Part shown: positions 7,270-16,522 of the stretch, piece by piece
Layout of the letters: every line of letters starts with the position of its first letter
Position numbering within the stretch: position 1 is the stretch's first letter
DNA from: Tissierellia bacterium
Lineage (GTDB): Bacteria > Bacillota > Clostridia > Tissierellales > Tepidimicrobiaceae
Direction of reading: 5' to 3'
DNA: 22,103 nt
NCBI GenBank assembly: GCA_012798935.1
Contig: JAAZMG010000230.1
Location: 1-22,103, forward strand
Notes under the pieces: generated by a model
Told to the model about the DNA's origin: nothing
Seen by the model: the letters and a program-made list of their open reading frames with translations, nothing else
Databases searched by the model: none
Made by a program: the position numbers and the translations under genes

Positions 7270-8559
7270 ATGAACTCTGTTTTGGAGAAAAAAGAAAATA
7301 ACAAAGCCGTTTTTAGCATTGAAATTAGTGAAGATAAATTTGAAAAAGCAATTCAAAAAGCATATTTTAAAAACAGAAATAGATTTAGTGTACCAGGTTT
7401 CCGTAAAGGAAAGGTACCAAGAAAGATAATAGAAATGAACTATGGAGAGGGTATATTTTATGAAGAAGCATTGAATACCCTTTTACCAGAAGCTTATGAT
7501 AAAGCGGTAGAGGATTTAGAACTTGAACCAGTAGATACTCCAGAAGTAGACATTGAACAATTAGAAAAAGGTAAGCCTATAATTATAAAAATAGAAGTAA
7601 CCATAAAACCAGAGGTTAAGTTAGGAGATTACAAGAGTATAGAAATTGAAAAAATAGAGTATAATGTTACAGATGAAGATGTGGATAAGGAATTAAAAGC
7701 TATTCAAGAAATGAATGGTAGAATTATTGATGCTGGCCATAGAGAAACTAAAGAAAAAGACATATTGACTATTGACTATGAAGGCTATGTAGATGGGGAA
7801 CAATTTGAAGGTGGGACAGCAGAAGACCAAAAAATAGAAATAGGCACAGGGAAATTTATTCCAGGATTTGAAGAACAACTTGTGGGTAAGAAAAAAGGCG
7901 ACAAGGTAGATGTAAAGGTAGTTTTCCCTGAAGATTATTTTGAAGAAAGCTTAAAAGGAAAAGAAGCTTTGTTTAAAGTAACTATAAAAGAAATAAAAGA
8001 AAAAGAATTACCAATTTTGGATGATGAATTTGCAAAAGATGTTAGTGAATTTGATACATTAGAAGAATATAAAGAAAGTATTCGAGAGAAGCTTAAAAAA
8101 GAGGCAAAGGATAGAGAACAAATTGAAATAGAAAATAAGGTAATTGAAAAAGTAATTGAATTGTCAGAGATGAATATACCAGAAGTAATGATAGATAATC
8201 AAGTGCAAAATGAAGTTGGTCAATTTGAGTATAGATTAAGAATGCAAGGATTAGATATAAAACAATATTTAGAGCTAACAAATACAACAATAGAGGATTT
8301 TAAAGAACAGATTAGACCATTGGCAGATAAAAAGGTAAGAGCAGATCTCGTTTTAGAAGAAATAGGTAAGGTTGAAGAGTTAGAAATTACGGATAAAGAT
8401 ATAGATGGTGAACTGGAAAGATTGGCTATAGAATATAATCAAGAGGACATAGAGAAATTCAAAGAGGATATGAAAAAGGGAGATTTAGGATACCTTAAGT
8501 CGGGTATAATGAGAGATAAGACCATAGAATTATTAGTTAAAAATAGCAAGTTTATTTAA
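7270..8559 (+). CDS. tig: Trigger factor
   Basis: Ribosome-bound chaperone and peptidyl-prolyl isomerase that meets nascent chains at the exit tunnel. The N-terminal ribosome-binding domain carries the GFRKGKVP signature at residues 43-50. An FKBP-type isomerase domain runs from about 155 to 245, with ILTIDYEGYVDGEQFEGG and the FIPGFEEQLVGKKKGD core. A long helical C-terminal chaperone domain follows. At 429 aa it is full length. An AAGGAGG site lies 8 bases before the ATG. Only 19 bases separate it from clpP, so folding and proteolysis genes are probably co-transcribed. Confidence 0.97.
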   Translation: MNSVLEKKENNKAVFSIEISEDKFEKAIQKAYFKNRNRFSVPGFRKGKVPRKIIEMNYGEGIFYEEALNTLLPEAYDKAVEDLELEPVDTPEVDIEQLEKGKPIIIKIEVTIKPEVKLGDYKSIEIEKIEYNVTDEDVDKELKAIQEMNGRIIDAGHRETKEKDILTIDYEGYVDGEQFEGGTAEDQKIEIGTGKFIPGFEEQLVGKKKGDKVDVKVVFPEDYFEESLKGKEALFKVTIKEIKEKELPILDDEFAKDVSEFDTLEEYKESIREKLKKEAKDREQIEIENKVIEKVIELSEMNIPEVMIDNQVQNEVGQFEYRLRMQGLDIKQYLELTNTTIEDFKEQIRPLADKKVRADLVLEEIGKVEELEITDKDIDGELERLAIEYNQEDIEKFKEDMKKGDLGYLKSGIMRDKTIELLVKNSKFI

Positions 8560-8578
8560 ACTTTAGGAGGGGTATGAA

Positions 8579-9169
8579 ATGGCATTAATTCCTGTTGTTG
8601 TGGAACAAACCAACAGAGGGGAAAGATCCTATGATATTTATTCTAGGCTTCTAAAAGAAAGGATTATATTCCTTGGCGGAGAAATTAGCGATGTAACCGC
8701 AGACTTAATGGTAGCTCAGTTATTATTTTTAGAAGCTGAAGATCCAGATAAAGATATACAACTTTATATAAACAGTCCTGGAGGCTCAGTTAGCGCAGGA
8801 TTTGCAATATATGATACTATGCAATATATTAAATGTGATGTGTCAACTATATGTATAGGTAGAGCAGCAAGTATGGGTGCTTTTTTATTAGCAGCTGGAG
8901 CAAAAGGCAAAAGATTTTCGCTTCCCCATTCAGACATCATGATTCATCAACCTTTAGGAGGAATGCAGGGTCAGGCAGAGGATATTAGAATTCATGCGGA
9001 TAAAATTATTCAAACAAGAGAGTTGATTAATAAGATATTAAGTGAAAGAACTGGGCAAACCTTAAAAAAGATAGCTAAAGATACAGATAGAGATTTCTTT
9101 ATGACTGCTACAGAAGCTAAAAAATATGGTATAATAGATGAGGTAATAGAATCAGTAAAACAACATTAA
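8579..9169 (+). CDS. clpP: ATP-dependent Clp protease proteolytic subunit
   Basis: Forms the tetradecameric serine protease barrel that degrades unfolded or tagged proteins fed by ClpX and related ATPases. The catalytic triad is visible as S98 (in GRAASMG), H123 (in MIHQPLGG) and D172 (in DTDRDFF), the same positions as in the Bacillus enzyme. At 196 aa it is the usual length, with the short N-terminal propeptide-like [10 protein letters not shown]. The AGGAGGGG ribosome binding site fixes ATG 8579. It lies 13 bases before clpX. Confidence 0.97.
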   Translation: MALIPVVVEQTNRGERSYDIYSRLLKERIIFLGGEISDVTADLMVAQLLFLEAEDPDKDIQLYINSPGGSVSAGFAIYDTMQYIKCDVSTICIGRAASMGAFLLAAGAKGKRFSLPHSDIMIHQPLGGMQGQAEDIRIHADKIIQTRELINKILSERTGQTLKKIAKDTDRDFFMTATEAKKYGIIDEVIESVKQH

Positions 9170-9182
9170 GTGAGGTGTTATG

Positions 9183-10463
9183 ATGGCAAAATATGATGAC
9201 AAACAGCTTCGTTGTTCTTTCTGTGGGAAACCCCAAGACCAGGTCAGAAGACTTATAGCTGGACCAAATGTGTTTATATGCGATGAGTGTATAGAACTGT
9301 GTCAAGAGATAATTGACGAAGAGTTTGTAGAAAGTTTCGATTATGATCTTAGAGAATTGCCAAAACCATCGAATATAAAAGAAACTTTAGATGAATATGT
9401 GATAAAACAAGAAAGGGCAAAAAGAGCCTTAGCTGTTGCAGTATATAATCACTATAAAAGAATAAACAGGAAACCACTAAAAACTAGTGATGTGGAGTTG
9501 CAAAAAAGTAATATAGTTATGATTGGGCCTACTGGCTCAGGGAAAACTTTACTAGCTCAAACATTGGCTAAAATACTAAATGTACCTTTCGCAATAGCAG
9601 ATGCTACTTCTTTGACAGAGGCAGGTTATGTTGGTGAAGATGTTGAGAATATAATTCTAAAGCTAATTCAAGCTGCAGACTATGATATTGAAAGAGCAGA
9701 ACAGGGAATTGTCTATATTGATGAAATCGATAAAATAGCCCGTAAAACTGAAAATCCATCAATAACAAGGGATGTAAGTGGAGAAGGAGTTCAACAAGCC
9801 TTATTAAAAGTTCTTGAAGGCACCGTGGCCAATGTTCCTCCTCAAGGTGGAAGAAAGCATCCGCACCAAGAATTTATTCAAGTAGATACAACCAATATAC
9901 TGTTCATAGTTGGAGGAGCTTTTGATGGTATAGATAAAATAATCCAAAACAGAGTAGATACCAAGTCTATGGGATTTGGTGCTGATATAAAAAGCAAAAA
10001 AAATATTGAAATTGGAGAATTGTTAAAAGAAGTACGACCAGAAGATTTATTAAAATATGGATTGATACCAGAATTTGTAGGTAGATTACCAGTAATTGTA
10101 ACGTTAGAAGAATTAGATGAAGAGTCCCTTGTAAAAATATTAACGGAACCTAAAAATGCTCTCGTAAAACAATATAGAGAATTGTTCCAAATGGATGGAG
10201 TAGAACTAGAATTTGATAGTGAGGCCTTAAAGGCTATAGCCAAAAAAGCTATGGAGAGAAAAACAGGGGCAAGAGGGTTGCGTAGTATAATTGAGGAAAC
10301 CTTACTGGATATAATGTATGAAATTCCTTCAAGGGAAGAAATTGAAAAATGTTTAATTACAAAGGAAACTATTCTAAACAACGGAGAACCAACATTAGTA
10401 TTATCTGAGGCAAAAGCAAAAAATAGAGCTAAAAAAAATGACAAAAAAGAATCAGCATCATAA
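9183..10463 (+). CDS. clpX: ATP-dependent Clp protease ATP-binding subunit ClpX
   Basis: Hexameric AAA+ unfoldase that recognises substrates and threads them into ClpP. The N-terminal zinc-binding domain has C11, C14, C33 and C36. Walker A is GPTGSGKT at 115-122, with K121. Also present are the pore loop GYVGED, Walker [11 protein letters not shown], a ClpP-docking loop with SMGFGAD, and an arginine-bearing GARGLRSI sensor 2. I use the second of two adjacent ATGs (9183), because GAGGTG then sits 7 bases away, as at other genes here. Length is 426 aa. A terminator follows, so lon is a separate transcript. Confidence 0.97.
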   Translation: MAKYDDKQLRCSFCGKPQDQVRRLIAGPNVFICDECIELCQEIIDEEFVESFDYDLRELPKPSNIKETLDEYVIKQERAKRALAVAVYNHYKRINRKPLKTSDVELQKSNIVMIGPTGSGKTLLAQTLAKILNVPFAIADATSLTEAGYVGEDVENIILKLIQAADYDIERAEQGIVYIDEIDKIARKTENPSITRDVSGEGVQQALLKVLEGTVANVPPQGGRKHPHQEFIQVDTTNILFIVGGAFDGIDKIIQNRVDTKSMGFGADIKSKKNIEIGELLKEVRPEDLLKYGLIPEFVGRLPVIVTLEELDEESLVKILTEPKNALVKQYRELFQMDGVELEFDSEALKAIAKKAMERKTGARGLRSIIEETLLDIMYEIPSREEIEKCLITKETILNNGEPTLVLSEAKAKNRAKKNDKKESAS

Positions 10464-10466
10464 AAC

Positions 10467-10496
10467 AAGGGGCTCACAGTTTGGTGAGTCCTTTTC
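10467..10496 (+). terminator. Intrinsic terminator after clpX
   Basis: CTCAC (10473-10477) pairs with GTGAG (10484-10488). The stem is extended by G-T, G-C, G-C and A-T pairs with one bulged G. A TTTTCTTT tail follows. Confidence 0.85.
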
Positions 10497-10527
10497 TTTA
10501 TAATGTCTAGGAAAATATAAATTTTCT

Positions 10528-10606
10528 TATAATAGACTTTTCGTAAAGGATATACAGACAAAGGTTTGGATATTATAAATTGCTTTAATAGAAACCTTTG
10601 TTTCTG
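10528..10606 (+). promoter_or_regulatory. Leader of lon with possible promoter and long hairpin
   Basis: A perfect TATAAT (10528-10533) could start the lon transcript, though no good -35 is seen. Downstream is a perfect 10-bp inverted repeat (10558-10567 with 10592-10601), extended by CAGA pairs past a 2-nt bulge, with a 24-nt loop. It has no proper T run, so it is more likely a regulatory or stabilising structure than a terminator. No CIRCE or CtsR site was recognised. Confidence 0.4.
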
Positions 10607-10679
10607 AAATATTAGAATGGGAAACCAAATTGCTCTTAACTTTATATAGTAATTATATGGAGATGAAAGGAGTGAGATT

Positions 10680-13040
10680 ATGTACAAAGATCCATATGTT
10701 GTAGAAAATAAGATATTGCCTTTAATACCATTAAGAGGTATGTCTGTCTTCCCTCACATGGTTATCCACTTTGACGTAGGAAGAGAAAAGTCAATTAATG
10801 CCTTGGAAAAGGCTATGGTAGAAGATTCATCAATCCTTTTATGTACCCAAAAGGATGCCAAAGTAGAAGAGCCGACTTTGGAAGATTTTTATCATATTGG
10901 AACTGTTGCAAGTATAAAACAAATGTTAAAATTACCTGGTGGAAGTATAAGGGTATTAGTTGAGGGAGTCAGTCGGGGAAGGGTTGCTGAAATAATTAAA
11001 GATGAAGGTTATTTTGAAGCTAAAGTAGAAGAGCTTAGTTATGAATCTGATAAAATAGTTGTAGATAAAGAAACTGAAGCAGCTATGAGATTGGTAATTA
11101 ATGATTTTGAAGAATATTTGGCATTAAGTAATAGATTGTCACCAGATATATTGGTAACCATTACAGATATTGAAGATCCAGGTAGATTAGCTGATGTTAT
11201 TGCTTCTTATATTCATTTTAAAATAGAAGATCATCAAAGGATTTTAGAAACCTTTGATTTTTATGAAAGATTAGAAGTTCTTCACAGGATTTTACAAGAA
11301 GAAATAGAACTATTAAAGATTGAGGAAAAGATTAATAGAAGAGTGAAAAAACAAATAACCCAGGTGCAAAAAGAATATTATTTAAAAGAACAGATGAGAG
11401 CTATACAAAAAGAACTGGGAGAAGAAAATGAATTAACCCAGGAAATTGAAGAATATAAAATAAAAATAAATAAAATAAAGATGCCAAAGGAAGTTAAAGA
11501 AAAAGCATTAAAAGAGGCGGAGAGGCTAAATAAAATGTCCCCCCATTCAGCAGAAACTGCAATTATAAGAACATACCTCGATTGGATAGTGGAACTTCCC
11601 TGGAATAAGGAAACAAAGGATAAGGTTAATATTAAGAAAGCAAGAAATATTTTAAATGAAGATCATTATGGACTTACAGATGTAAAAGAAAGGATATTAG
11701 AATTTATTGCTATAAGAAAGTTAGCTAGGAATATGAAAGGTCCTATATTATGCCTAGTAGGTCCACCAGGAGTGGGAAAGACATCCATTGCAAAATCTGT
11801 AGCAAGAGCATTGGATAGAAATTTTGTTCGTATGTCCTTAGGAGGAATGCGGGACGAGGCCGAAATTAGAGGTCATAGAAAGACTTATGTAGGAGCTATG
11901 CCAGGGAGGGTTATTAGTTTGATTAAGAAATCTGGTTCTAAAAACCCTGTTTTTCTATTTGATGAGATCGATAAATTGAGTAGCGATTTTAGAGGAGACC
12001 CAGCCAGTGCCTTATTAGAGGTGCTAGACCCAGAGCAAAATAATACATTTACAGATCATTTTCTGGAAGTTCCTTTTGATTTATCAAAAGTATTGTTTAT
12101 TACCACAGCAAACACTTTAAATTCTATACCTGCGCCACTTTTAGATAGAATGGAAGTTATTAGGATAAGTGGATACACTGAAGAAGAGAAATTAAAAATT
12201 GCTACTAATCATCTTTTACCAAAGCAACTTAAAGAACATGGTTTAAAAGAGGAAAATTTAAAGTTATCTGAGAACGCAATAAGGAGTGTAATAAGAAATT
12301 ATACTAGAGAAGCAGGAGTAAGAAATCTAGAAAGAAATATTGCAAACATATGTAGAAAAACTGCTAAAAGAATAGTGGAGTCTAATGTGAAAACCGTTAG
12401 AGTAAATAAGGGAAACCTTAATAAATATTTAGGTGTTAAAAGGTATCATTTTGATATAGTAGAAAAGGAGGAGCAAGTAGGTGTAGCTACTGGGCTGGCT
12501 TGGACAGCTTTTGGTGGAGAAACATTATCTGTAGAAGTCAATTGTATGAAGGGAACAGGAAAGCTTCAACTGACAGGGCAATTAGGGGATGTAATGAAAG
12601 AATCAGCTATGGCAAGTATTAGTTATATTAGATCCAATGCCGAGCTATTAGGAGTGGATAGTAACTTTTATAAGGAGATGGATATTCATATCCATGTACC
12701 AGAAGGAGCTATTCCAAAGGATGGCCCTTCCGCAGGAATAACCATGGCTACTGCTGCAATATCTACATTGACCAATAGACCAGTTGCTAAGGATGTAGCC
12801 ATGACAGGAGAGATTACCTTAAGAGGAAGAATCTTACCTGTAGGAGGTATAAAAGAAAAAGTATTAGCTGCTAATAGAATTGGTATAAAAAAGGTTTTGA
12901 TACCCTTTGCAAATAAGAAGGATTTAGAAGAAATACCAGAAAAAATTAGGAGAAAGATGGACTTTAAACTGGTAAAAAAAATGGAAGATGTTCTTGAACA
13001 TGCTTTATTAGAAGAGGAAGATAATTATGAAGATAATTAA
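10680..13040 (+). CDS. lon: ATP-dependent protease La (LonA)
   Basis: Soluble AAA+ serine protease that removes damaged and regulatory proteins. The N-terminal substrate-binding domain begins with [16 protein letters not shown] coiled helical region spans roughly residues 190-290. Walker A is GPPGVGKT at 361-368, and Walker B is [10 protein letters not shown]. The C-terminal protease domain has catalytic S684 in PKDGPSAG and K727 in GGIKEKV. At 786 aa it is a complete LonA. AAAGGAG precedes ATG 10680. It overlaps engB by 14 bases, a classic lon-engB pair. The membrane-type lonB often found between clpX and lonA in related genomes is absent. Confidence 0.97.
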   Translation: MYKDPYVVENKILPLIPLRGMSVFPHMVIHFDVGREKSINALEKAMVEDSSILLCTQKDAKVEEPTLEDFYHIGTVASIKQMLKLPGGSIRVLVEGVSRGRVAEIIKDEGYFEAKVEELSYESDKIVVDKETEAAMRLVINDFEEYLALSNRLSPDILVTITDIEDPGRLADVIASYIHFKIEDHQRILETFDFYERLEVLHRILQEEIELLKIEEKINRRVKKQITQVQKEYYLKEQMRAIQKELGEENELTQEIEEYKIKINKIKMPKEVKEKALKEAERLNKMSPHSAETAIIRTYLDWIVELPWNKETKDKVNIKKARNILNEDHYGLTDVKERILEFIAIRKLARNMKGPILCLVGPPGVGKTSIAKSVARALDRNFVRMSLGGMRDEAEIRGHRKTYVGAMPGRVISLIKKSGSKNPVFLFDEIDKLSSDFRGDPASALLEVLDPEQNNTFTDHFLEVPFDLSKVLFITTANTLNSIPAPLLDRMEVIRISGYTEEEKLKIATNHLLPKQLKEHGLKEENLKLSENAIRSVIRNYTREAGVRNLERNIANICRKTAKRIVESNVKTVRVNKGNLNKYLGVKRYHFDIVEKEEQVGVATGLAWTAFGGETLSVEVNCMKGTGKLQLTGQLGDVMKESAMASISYIRSNAELLGVDSNFYKEMDIHIHVPEGAIPKDGPSAGITMATAAISTLTNRPVAKDVAMTGEITLRGRILPVGGIKEKVLAANRIGIKKVLIPFANKKDLEEIPEKIRRKMDFKLVKKMEDVLEHALLEEEDNYEDN

Positions 13041-13632
13041 AGCTGAATTGGACAGAATTGCAGTTAACAGAAAACAATATCCTGACCAGAGTTTACCCGA
13101 AATAGCCTTTGCAGGTAGGTCCAATGTAGGTAAATCTTCCTTCATAAATTCCATGGTAAATAGGACTAATTTAGCTAGAACTAGTGGTAAACCAGGAAAG
13201 ACTAGAACTATAAACTTTTATAATATAAACGGGGAATTTAGATTTGTAGATTTGCCAGGCTACGGATATGCTCAAGTTTCTAAGGATGAAAAGGAAAAAT
13301 GGGGTATTATTATTGAGGAGTATTTGAATACTAGAGAGAATTTAGCAGAGATTATACTAATAGTAGATATAAGACATGAGCCTACAGAGCAAGATTTAAT
13401 AATGTACAATTGGATTAAAACCTATGGTTTTACAGGTATAGTTATAGCAACAAAAGCAGATAAGATATCAAAAGGTAAATATCAAGCTAGTATAAAGAAT
13501 ATAAAAAACAAACTTAAAATAGAAGATACTGATTTAATAATACCATATTCCTCGTCTAAAAGCATTAATCAAGATAAAGTGTGGAATATTTTTCAAAAGG
13601 TATTAACAAATAAAAAGGAGCAGCAATTTTAA
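13027..13632 (+). CDS. engB: Ribosome biogenesis GTP-binding protein EngB (YsxC/YihA)
   Basis: Essential GTPase needed for late assembly of the 50S ribosomal subunit. The G motifs are all present: G1 GRSNVGKS at residues 30-37, G2 threonine in GKTRTINF, G3 DLPGYGYA at 75-82, G4 TKAD at 142-145 and G5 in SSSKS. At 201 aa it is full length. The start lies inside the lon coding region, with a GAGGAAG ribosome binding site, which implies translational coupling. Its stop codon lies in the loop of the following terminator hairpin. Confidence 0.96.
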   Translation: MKIIKAELDRIAVNRKQYPDQSLPEIAFAGRSNVGKSSFINSMVNRTNLARTSGKPGKTRTINFYNINGEFRFVDLPGYGYAQVSKDEKEKWGIIIEEYLNTRENLAEIILIVDIRHEPTEQDLIMYNWIKTYGFTGIVIATKADKISKGKYQASIKNIKNKLKIEDTDLIIPYSSSKSINQDKVWNIFQKVLTNKKEQQF

Positions 13633-13647
13633 TAGATTGCTGCCCTT
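13612..13647. terminator. Terminator between engB and rubredoxin genes
   Basis: GCAGCAAT (13620-13627) pairs perfectly with ATTGCTGC (13636-13643) around an 8-nt loop holding the engB TAA. The T run is on the - strand side (CCTTTTTA), so it mainly ends the rubredoxin transcript. The + strand tail is weak. Confidence 0.8.
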
Positions 13648-13651
13648 AAAA

Positions 13652-13810
13652 TTATTCCTTTACAAACATATCTTGGGTTGCACCACAAACTGGGCATACC
13701 CAATCTTCTGGTAGTTTGTCAAAAGGTGTTCCTGGTTCCACACCATTATCTGGGTCTCCATCAGCTGGGTCATAAACATAGCCACAAGGTTCGCAAACAT
13801 ATCTGTCCAT
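13652..13810 (-). CDS. Rubredoxin
   Basis: Small electron carrier with one iron held by four cysteines; in anaerobes it typically feeds oxygen or superoxide detoxifying enzymes. The 52-aa product shows the two knuckles YVCEPCGY (C6, C9) and WVCPVCGA (C39, C42). Between them is the usual [18 protein letters not shown] stretch. The start is fixed by AAAGGAGAG 6 bases upstream on the - strand. It is a single-gene unit, convergent with engB and divergent from the anti-sigma-like gene, with no partner oxidoreductase in the window. Confidence 0.97.
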   Translation of the reverse strand: MDRYVCEPCGYVYDPADGDPDNGVEPGTPFDKLPEDWVCPVCGATQDMFVKE

Positions 13811-13900
13811 AATTAACTCTCCTTTCATTTATGTAATCATTGAAAATATTACCCATTTAGAAAAGGTTTTAAACTTTTTTTCAAAATATACATATTAATA

Positions 13901-13921
13901 TACAATAGGTTTGTACAATAG
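13901..13921. repeat. Short direct repeat TACAATAG
   Basis: Two exact copies of TACAATAG (13901-13908 and 13914-13921) lie 13 bases apart in the divergent intergenic region between the rubredoxin and anti-sigma-like genes. They could be a regulator site, but two short copies are weak evidence. Confidence 0.35.
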
Positions 13922-13949
13922 ATTAAAGGGGTCAATAGTGGGTAAAATA
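13920..13949 (+). promoter_or_regulatory. Possible forespore-type sigma factor promoter
   Basis: GGGTAAAATA (13940-13949) matches the sigma-F/sigma-G -10 pattern GGNNANAMTN at every fixed position. AGATTA lies 14 bases before it and partly resembles the matching -35. It stands 47 bases before the anti-sigma-like gene. AT-rich DNA makes such matches easy. Confidence 0.3.
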
Positions 13950-13996
13950 ATTATAGTTTATAATATATAATATTAAATTGGATGGAAGTGATTTAA

Positions 13997-14386
13997 ATGT
14001 CTTTTAGATATGAAGGTTCGGTATGTAGCGATTTAGATGATATTAAAACTTTCATACAAGGAGTATTAAATAAATTAAAGAATATTCTAGAAGATGAAGA
14101 TTTAATGTTTGATTTAAGGCTAATATTAAATGAATTGGTTATAAATAGCGTTATCCATGGAAACCGATGTAATAAAAGAAAATGTGTAAGTGTATATTTA
14201 GAAGTGAAAAATAATACCATTAAGATTGAAGTTAGTGATGAAGGACAAGGCATTGATTTTGATTTTACTTCATACAATCCTCAGGAATTGAAATGCTGTG
14301 GAAGAGGGCTTGTTATTGTTAATGGTTTGTCAGATGAAGTATATATCGATAAAAATAGAGTAGTTGCGATTAAACATATTGATTAA
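13997..14386 (+). CDS. RsbW/SpoIIAB-like ATP-binding anti-sigma or kinase protein
   Basis: A 129-aa single-domain GHKL (HATPase_c) protein of the serine-kinase/anti-sigma class. The N box NELVINSVIHG has E46, N50 and H54. The G1 box is DEGQGI at 81-86, and the G2 box CCGRGLVIV has GRGL at 102-105. Known relatives bind a sigma factor or phosphorylate a STAS-domain antagonist. Neither a sigma factor nor a STAS protein lies next to it, so it is an orphan and its target cannot be told. It has five cysteines (residues 10, 58, 63, 100 and 101), with CC just before the G2 glycine. GGAAGTG precedes the ATG. Confidence 0.85.
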   Translation: MSFRYEGSVCSDLDDIKTFIQGVLNKLKNILEDEDLMFDLRLILNELVINSVIHGNRCNKRKCVSVYLEVKNNTIKIEVSDEGQGIDFDFTSYNPQELKCCGRGLVIVNGLSDEVYIDKNRVVAIKHID

Positions 14387-14531
14387 TACAGTCAATATAT
14401 CTAATTTATCTTATGGACCTTATGCTCTAATAGATTTAGAAGAAATAGAAGACAAAGAATATATAGGACCTAAATGTGAAATTAAACTAGAAGATAGAAC
14501 TGATATGATATATAATTGCTTATTTAATTAA
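14379..14531 (+). CDS. Possible small acidic protein of about 50 aa
   Basis: An open frame overlaps the last bases of the anti-sigma-like gene, starting at TTG 14379 (or TTG 14364) and ending at TAA. The product looks like protein, with SNLSYGPYALIDLEEIEDKE then a KCEIKLEDRTDMIYN stretch, and is acidic. There is no ATG and only a weak AGAG ribosome binding site, so translation would need coupling to the upstream gene. It could also be the remnant of a longer upstream reading frame. I do not recognise a family. Confidence 0.4.
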   Translation: MINTVNISNLSYGPYALIDLEEIEDKEYIGPKCEIKLEDRTDMIYNCLFN

Positions 14532-14540
14532 TAAATTATG

Positions 14541-14566
14541 TGGCAGGGAATTTATGCTCCCTGCCA
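14541..14566. other. GC-rich hairpin without T run
   Basis: TGGCAGGGA (14541-14549) pairs perfectly with TCCCTGCCA (14558-14566) around an 8-nt loop. No T run follows on either strand, so it is either a weak terminator or a 3'-end stabilising structure for the upstream transcript. Confidence 0.6.
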
Positions 14567-14660
14567 TCAAACTTTACACTATCATTTTTATTTAATGTAT
14601 GTTAAAATTAACTTTGTTAATCAAACAATTAATTATTATAATAGGAAGTGATTACTTTTT

Positions 14661-16487
14661 ATGAAAGTTACAAGAGATGATGTTAGAAATATTGCTATTG
14701 TTGCTCACGTAGACCATGGAAAAACTACACTAGTGGATAGTATGTTAAAACAAAGTGGAATATTTAGAGCAAATCAGGTAGTCAAAGATAGGGTTATGGA
14801 TTCTAATGATATAGAAAGGGAACGAGGTATTACAATTTTATCTAAGAATACAGCCATATACTATAAAGACAAAAAGATAAATATAATTGATACCCCAGGA
14901 CATGCTGATTTTGGTGGAGAAGTGGAAAGGGTTCTTAAAATGGTAAGTGGGGTTGTATTATTAGTAGATGCTTTTGAAGGGCCTATGCCTCAAACTAAAT
15001 TTGTTTTAAAGAAAGCTTTTGAACTAGATTTACCAGCAATAGTATGTATAAACAAAATAGATAGACCAGAAGCTAGACCGAATCAGGTTATAGATGAAGT
15101 ATTGGATTTATTTATTGAACTAGGAGCAGGGGAAGAATATTTAGATTCCCCTTTTGTTTTTGCATCAGCTAGAGAAGGAATAGCTACTGCAGATTTAAAT
15201 GTAAAGAAAAATAATATGGAAGATTTATTTGAAACAATAGTTAATTATATTCCTGCACCGGAAGGTGATATAGACGGACCATTACAAGTATTAATTTCTA
15301 CAATAGATTATAATGAATATGTAGGCAGAATAGGTATTGGTAAAATAGAAAGAGGTAAAATAGAAACAAATCAAGAAGCAATAATTGTTAATGAAGATAG
15401 AAAAGATGATATTAAAAAAGTAAAAATTACAAACATATATGAGTTTGAAGGATTAAATCGGGTAGAAGTAGAAGAATCAAAGGTAGGAAGTATAATTGCA
15501 GTAACAGGAGTGGAAGGAATTCACATAGGGGATACTATCTGCCATGTAGAACATCCAGAGCCGCTACCTTTTGTGAAAATATCCGAGCCTACTATTGCTA
15601 TGACTTTTTCTGTAAATAACAGCCCTTTTGCTGGAAAAGAGGGCAAATATGTAACTTCAAGGCAAATAAGGAATAGGTTATTCAAGGAATTACAAACAGA
15701 CGTAAGTTTACGGGTAGAAGAAACTGATTCTACAGATGCTTTTAAAGTATCTGGTAGAGGAGAATTACATCTATCTGTTCTTATAGAAAATATGAGAAGA
15801 GAAGATTTTGAATTCCAAGTTTCAAAACCTGAAGTTTTGTTTAAATATGAAGAAGGTAAAAAGCTAGAACCTATGGAAATAGTAACAATTGATGTACTGG
15901 AAGCATATATTGGAGCAGTAATAGAGAAATTAGGTCAAAGGAAAGGTGAACTAGTTAGCATGACTGAAGCTAATGGTGGATATGCAAGGCTTATATTTTC
16001 TATTCCTGCTAGAGGATTAATTGGATATAGAGGAGAGTTTATGACTGATACTAAGGGTAATGGCATCCTTAATTCGGTATTCGATGGTTATGCACCCTAT
16101 AAAGGGGAAATACCAACAAGAATGGTGGGTTCCTTAATTTCTTTTGAAACAGGGGAGGCCACATCCTATGGACTATATTCAGCTCAAGATAGAGGAATAT
16201 TATTTATTGATCCAGGAACTAATGTCTACGAGGGAATGGTTGTAGGGTCAAATCCTAAAGGGTTGGATATAGAGGTAAATATATGTAAAAAGAAGCATCA
16301 GTCTAATGTTAGGGCTTCAGGCTCTGATGAAGCATTAAGATTATCCCCTCCAAAACTAATGTCCTTAGAGGAAGCTTTAGAGTTTATAGAAGAGGATGAG
16401 CTAATTGAAATTACTCCTACTACTTTTAGGATAAGGAAGAAAATATTAGAGACGAATAAAAGATATAAATCAAAGAAAGGCCATTAA
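14661..16487 (+). CDS. typA: Translational GTPase TypA/BipA
   Basis: Ribosome-associated GTPase related to EF-G that aids 50S assembly and growth under stress or cold. The G domain shows G1 AHVDHGKTT at residues 15-23, the switch [10 protein letters not shown]3 DTPGHADF at 77-84 and G4 NKID at 131-134. EF-G-like domains follow. The BipA-specific C-terminal region is marked by [16 protein letters not shown] and [19 protein letters not shown]. Length is 608 aa, as expected. The GGAAGTGATT site is somewhat far (about 10 bases) from the ATG, but no better start exists. A TATAAT at 14637 is too close to be its promoter. Confidence 0.97.
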   Translation: MKVTRDDVRNIAIVAHVDHGKTTLVDSMLKQSGIFRANQVVKDRVMDSNDIERERGITILSKNTAIYYKDKKINIIDTPGHADFGGEVERVLKMVSGVVLLVDAFEGPMPQTKFVLKKAFELDLPAIVCINKIDRPEARPNQVIDEVLDLFIELGAGEEYLDSPFVFASAREGIATADLNVKKNNMEDLFETIVNYIPAPEGDIDGPLQVLISTIDYNEYVGRIGIGKIERGKIETNQEAIIVNEDRKDDIKKVKITNIYEFEGLNRVEVEESKVGSIIAVTGVEGIHIGDTICHVEHPEPLPFVKISEPTIAMTFSVNNSPFAGKEGKYVTSRQIRNRLFKELQTDVSLRVEETDSTDAFKVSGRGELHLSVLIENMRREDFEFQVSKPEVLFKYEEGKKLEPMEIVTIDVLEAYIGAVIEKLGQRKGELVSMTEANGGYARLIFSIPARGLIGYRGEFMTDTKGNGILNSVFDGYAPYKGEIPTRMVGSLISFETGEATSYGLYSAQDRGILFIDPGTNVYEGMVVGSNPKGLDIEVNICKKKHQSNVRASGSDEALRLSPPKLMSLEEALEFIEEDELIEITPTTFRIRKKILETNKRYKSKKGH

Positions 16488-16522
16488 TTTACTAGTTTGA
16501 CAATAATAACAAAGGTGATTTT

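Noticed and set aside
9878..10687. Long open frame on the - strand opposite clpX and the lon leader
   Set aside because: It is antisense to a clear, full-length clpX. Its product is a low-complexity serine- and phenylalanine-rich sequence typical of a shadow frame, and it has no ribosome binding site.
14614..14642. TTGTTA-17-TATAAT promoter before typA
   Set aside because: The implied start site would fall inside the typA ribosome binding site, leaving too short a leader.
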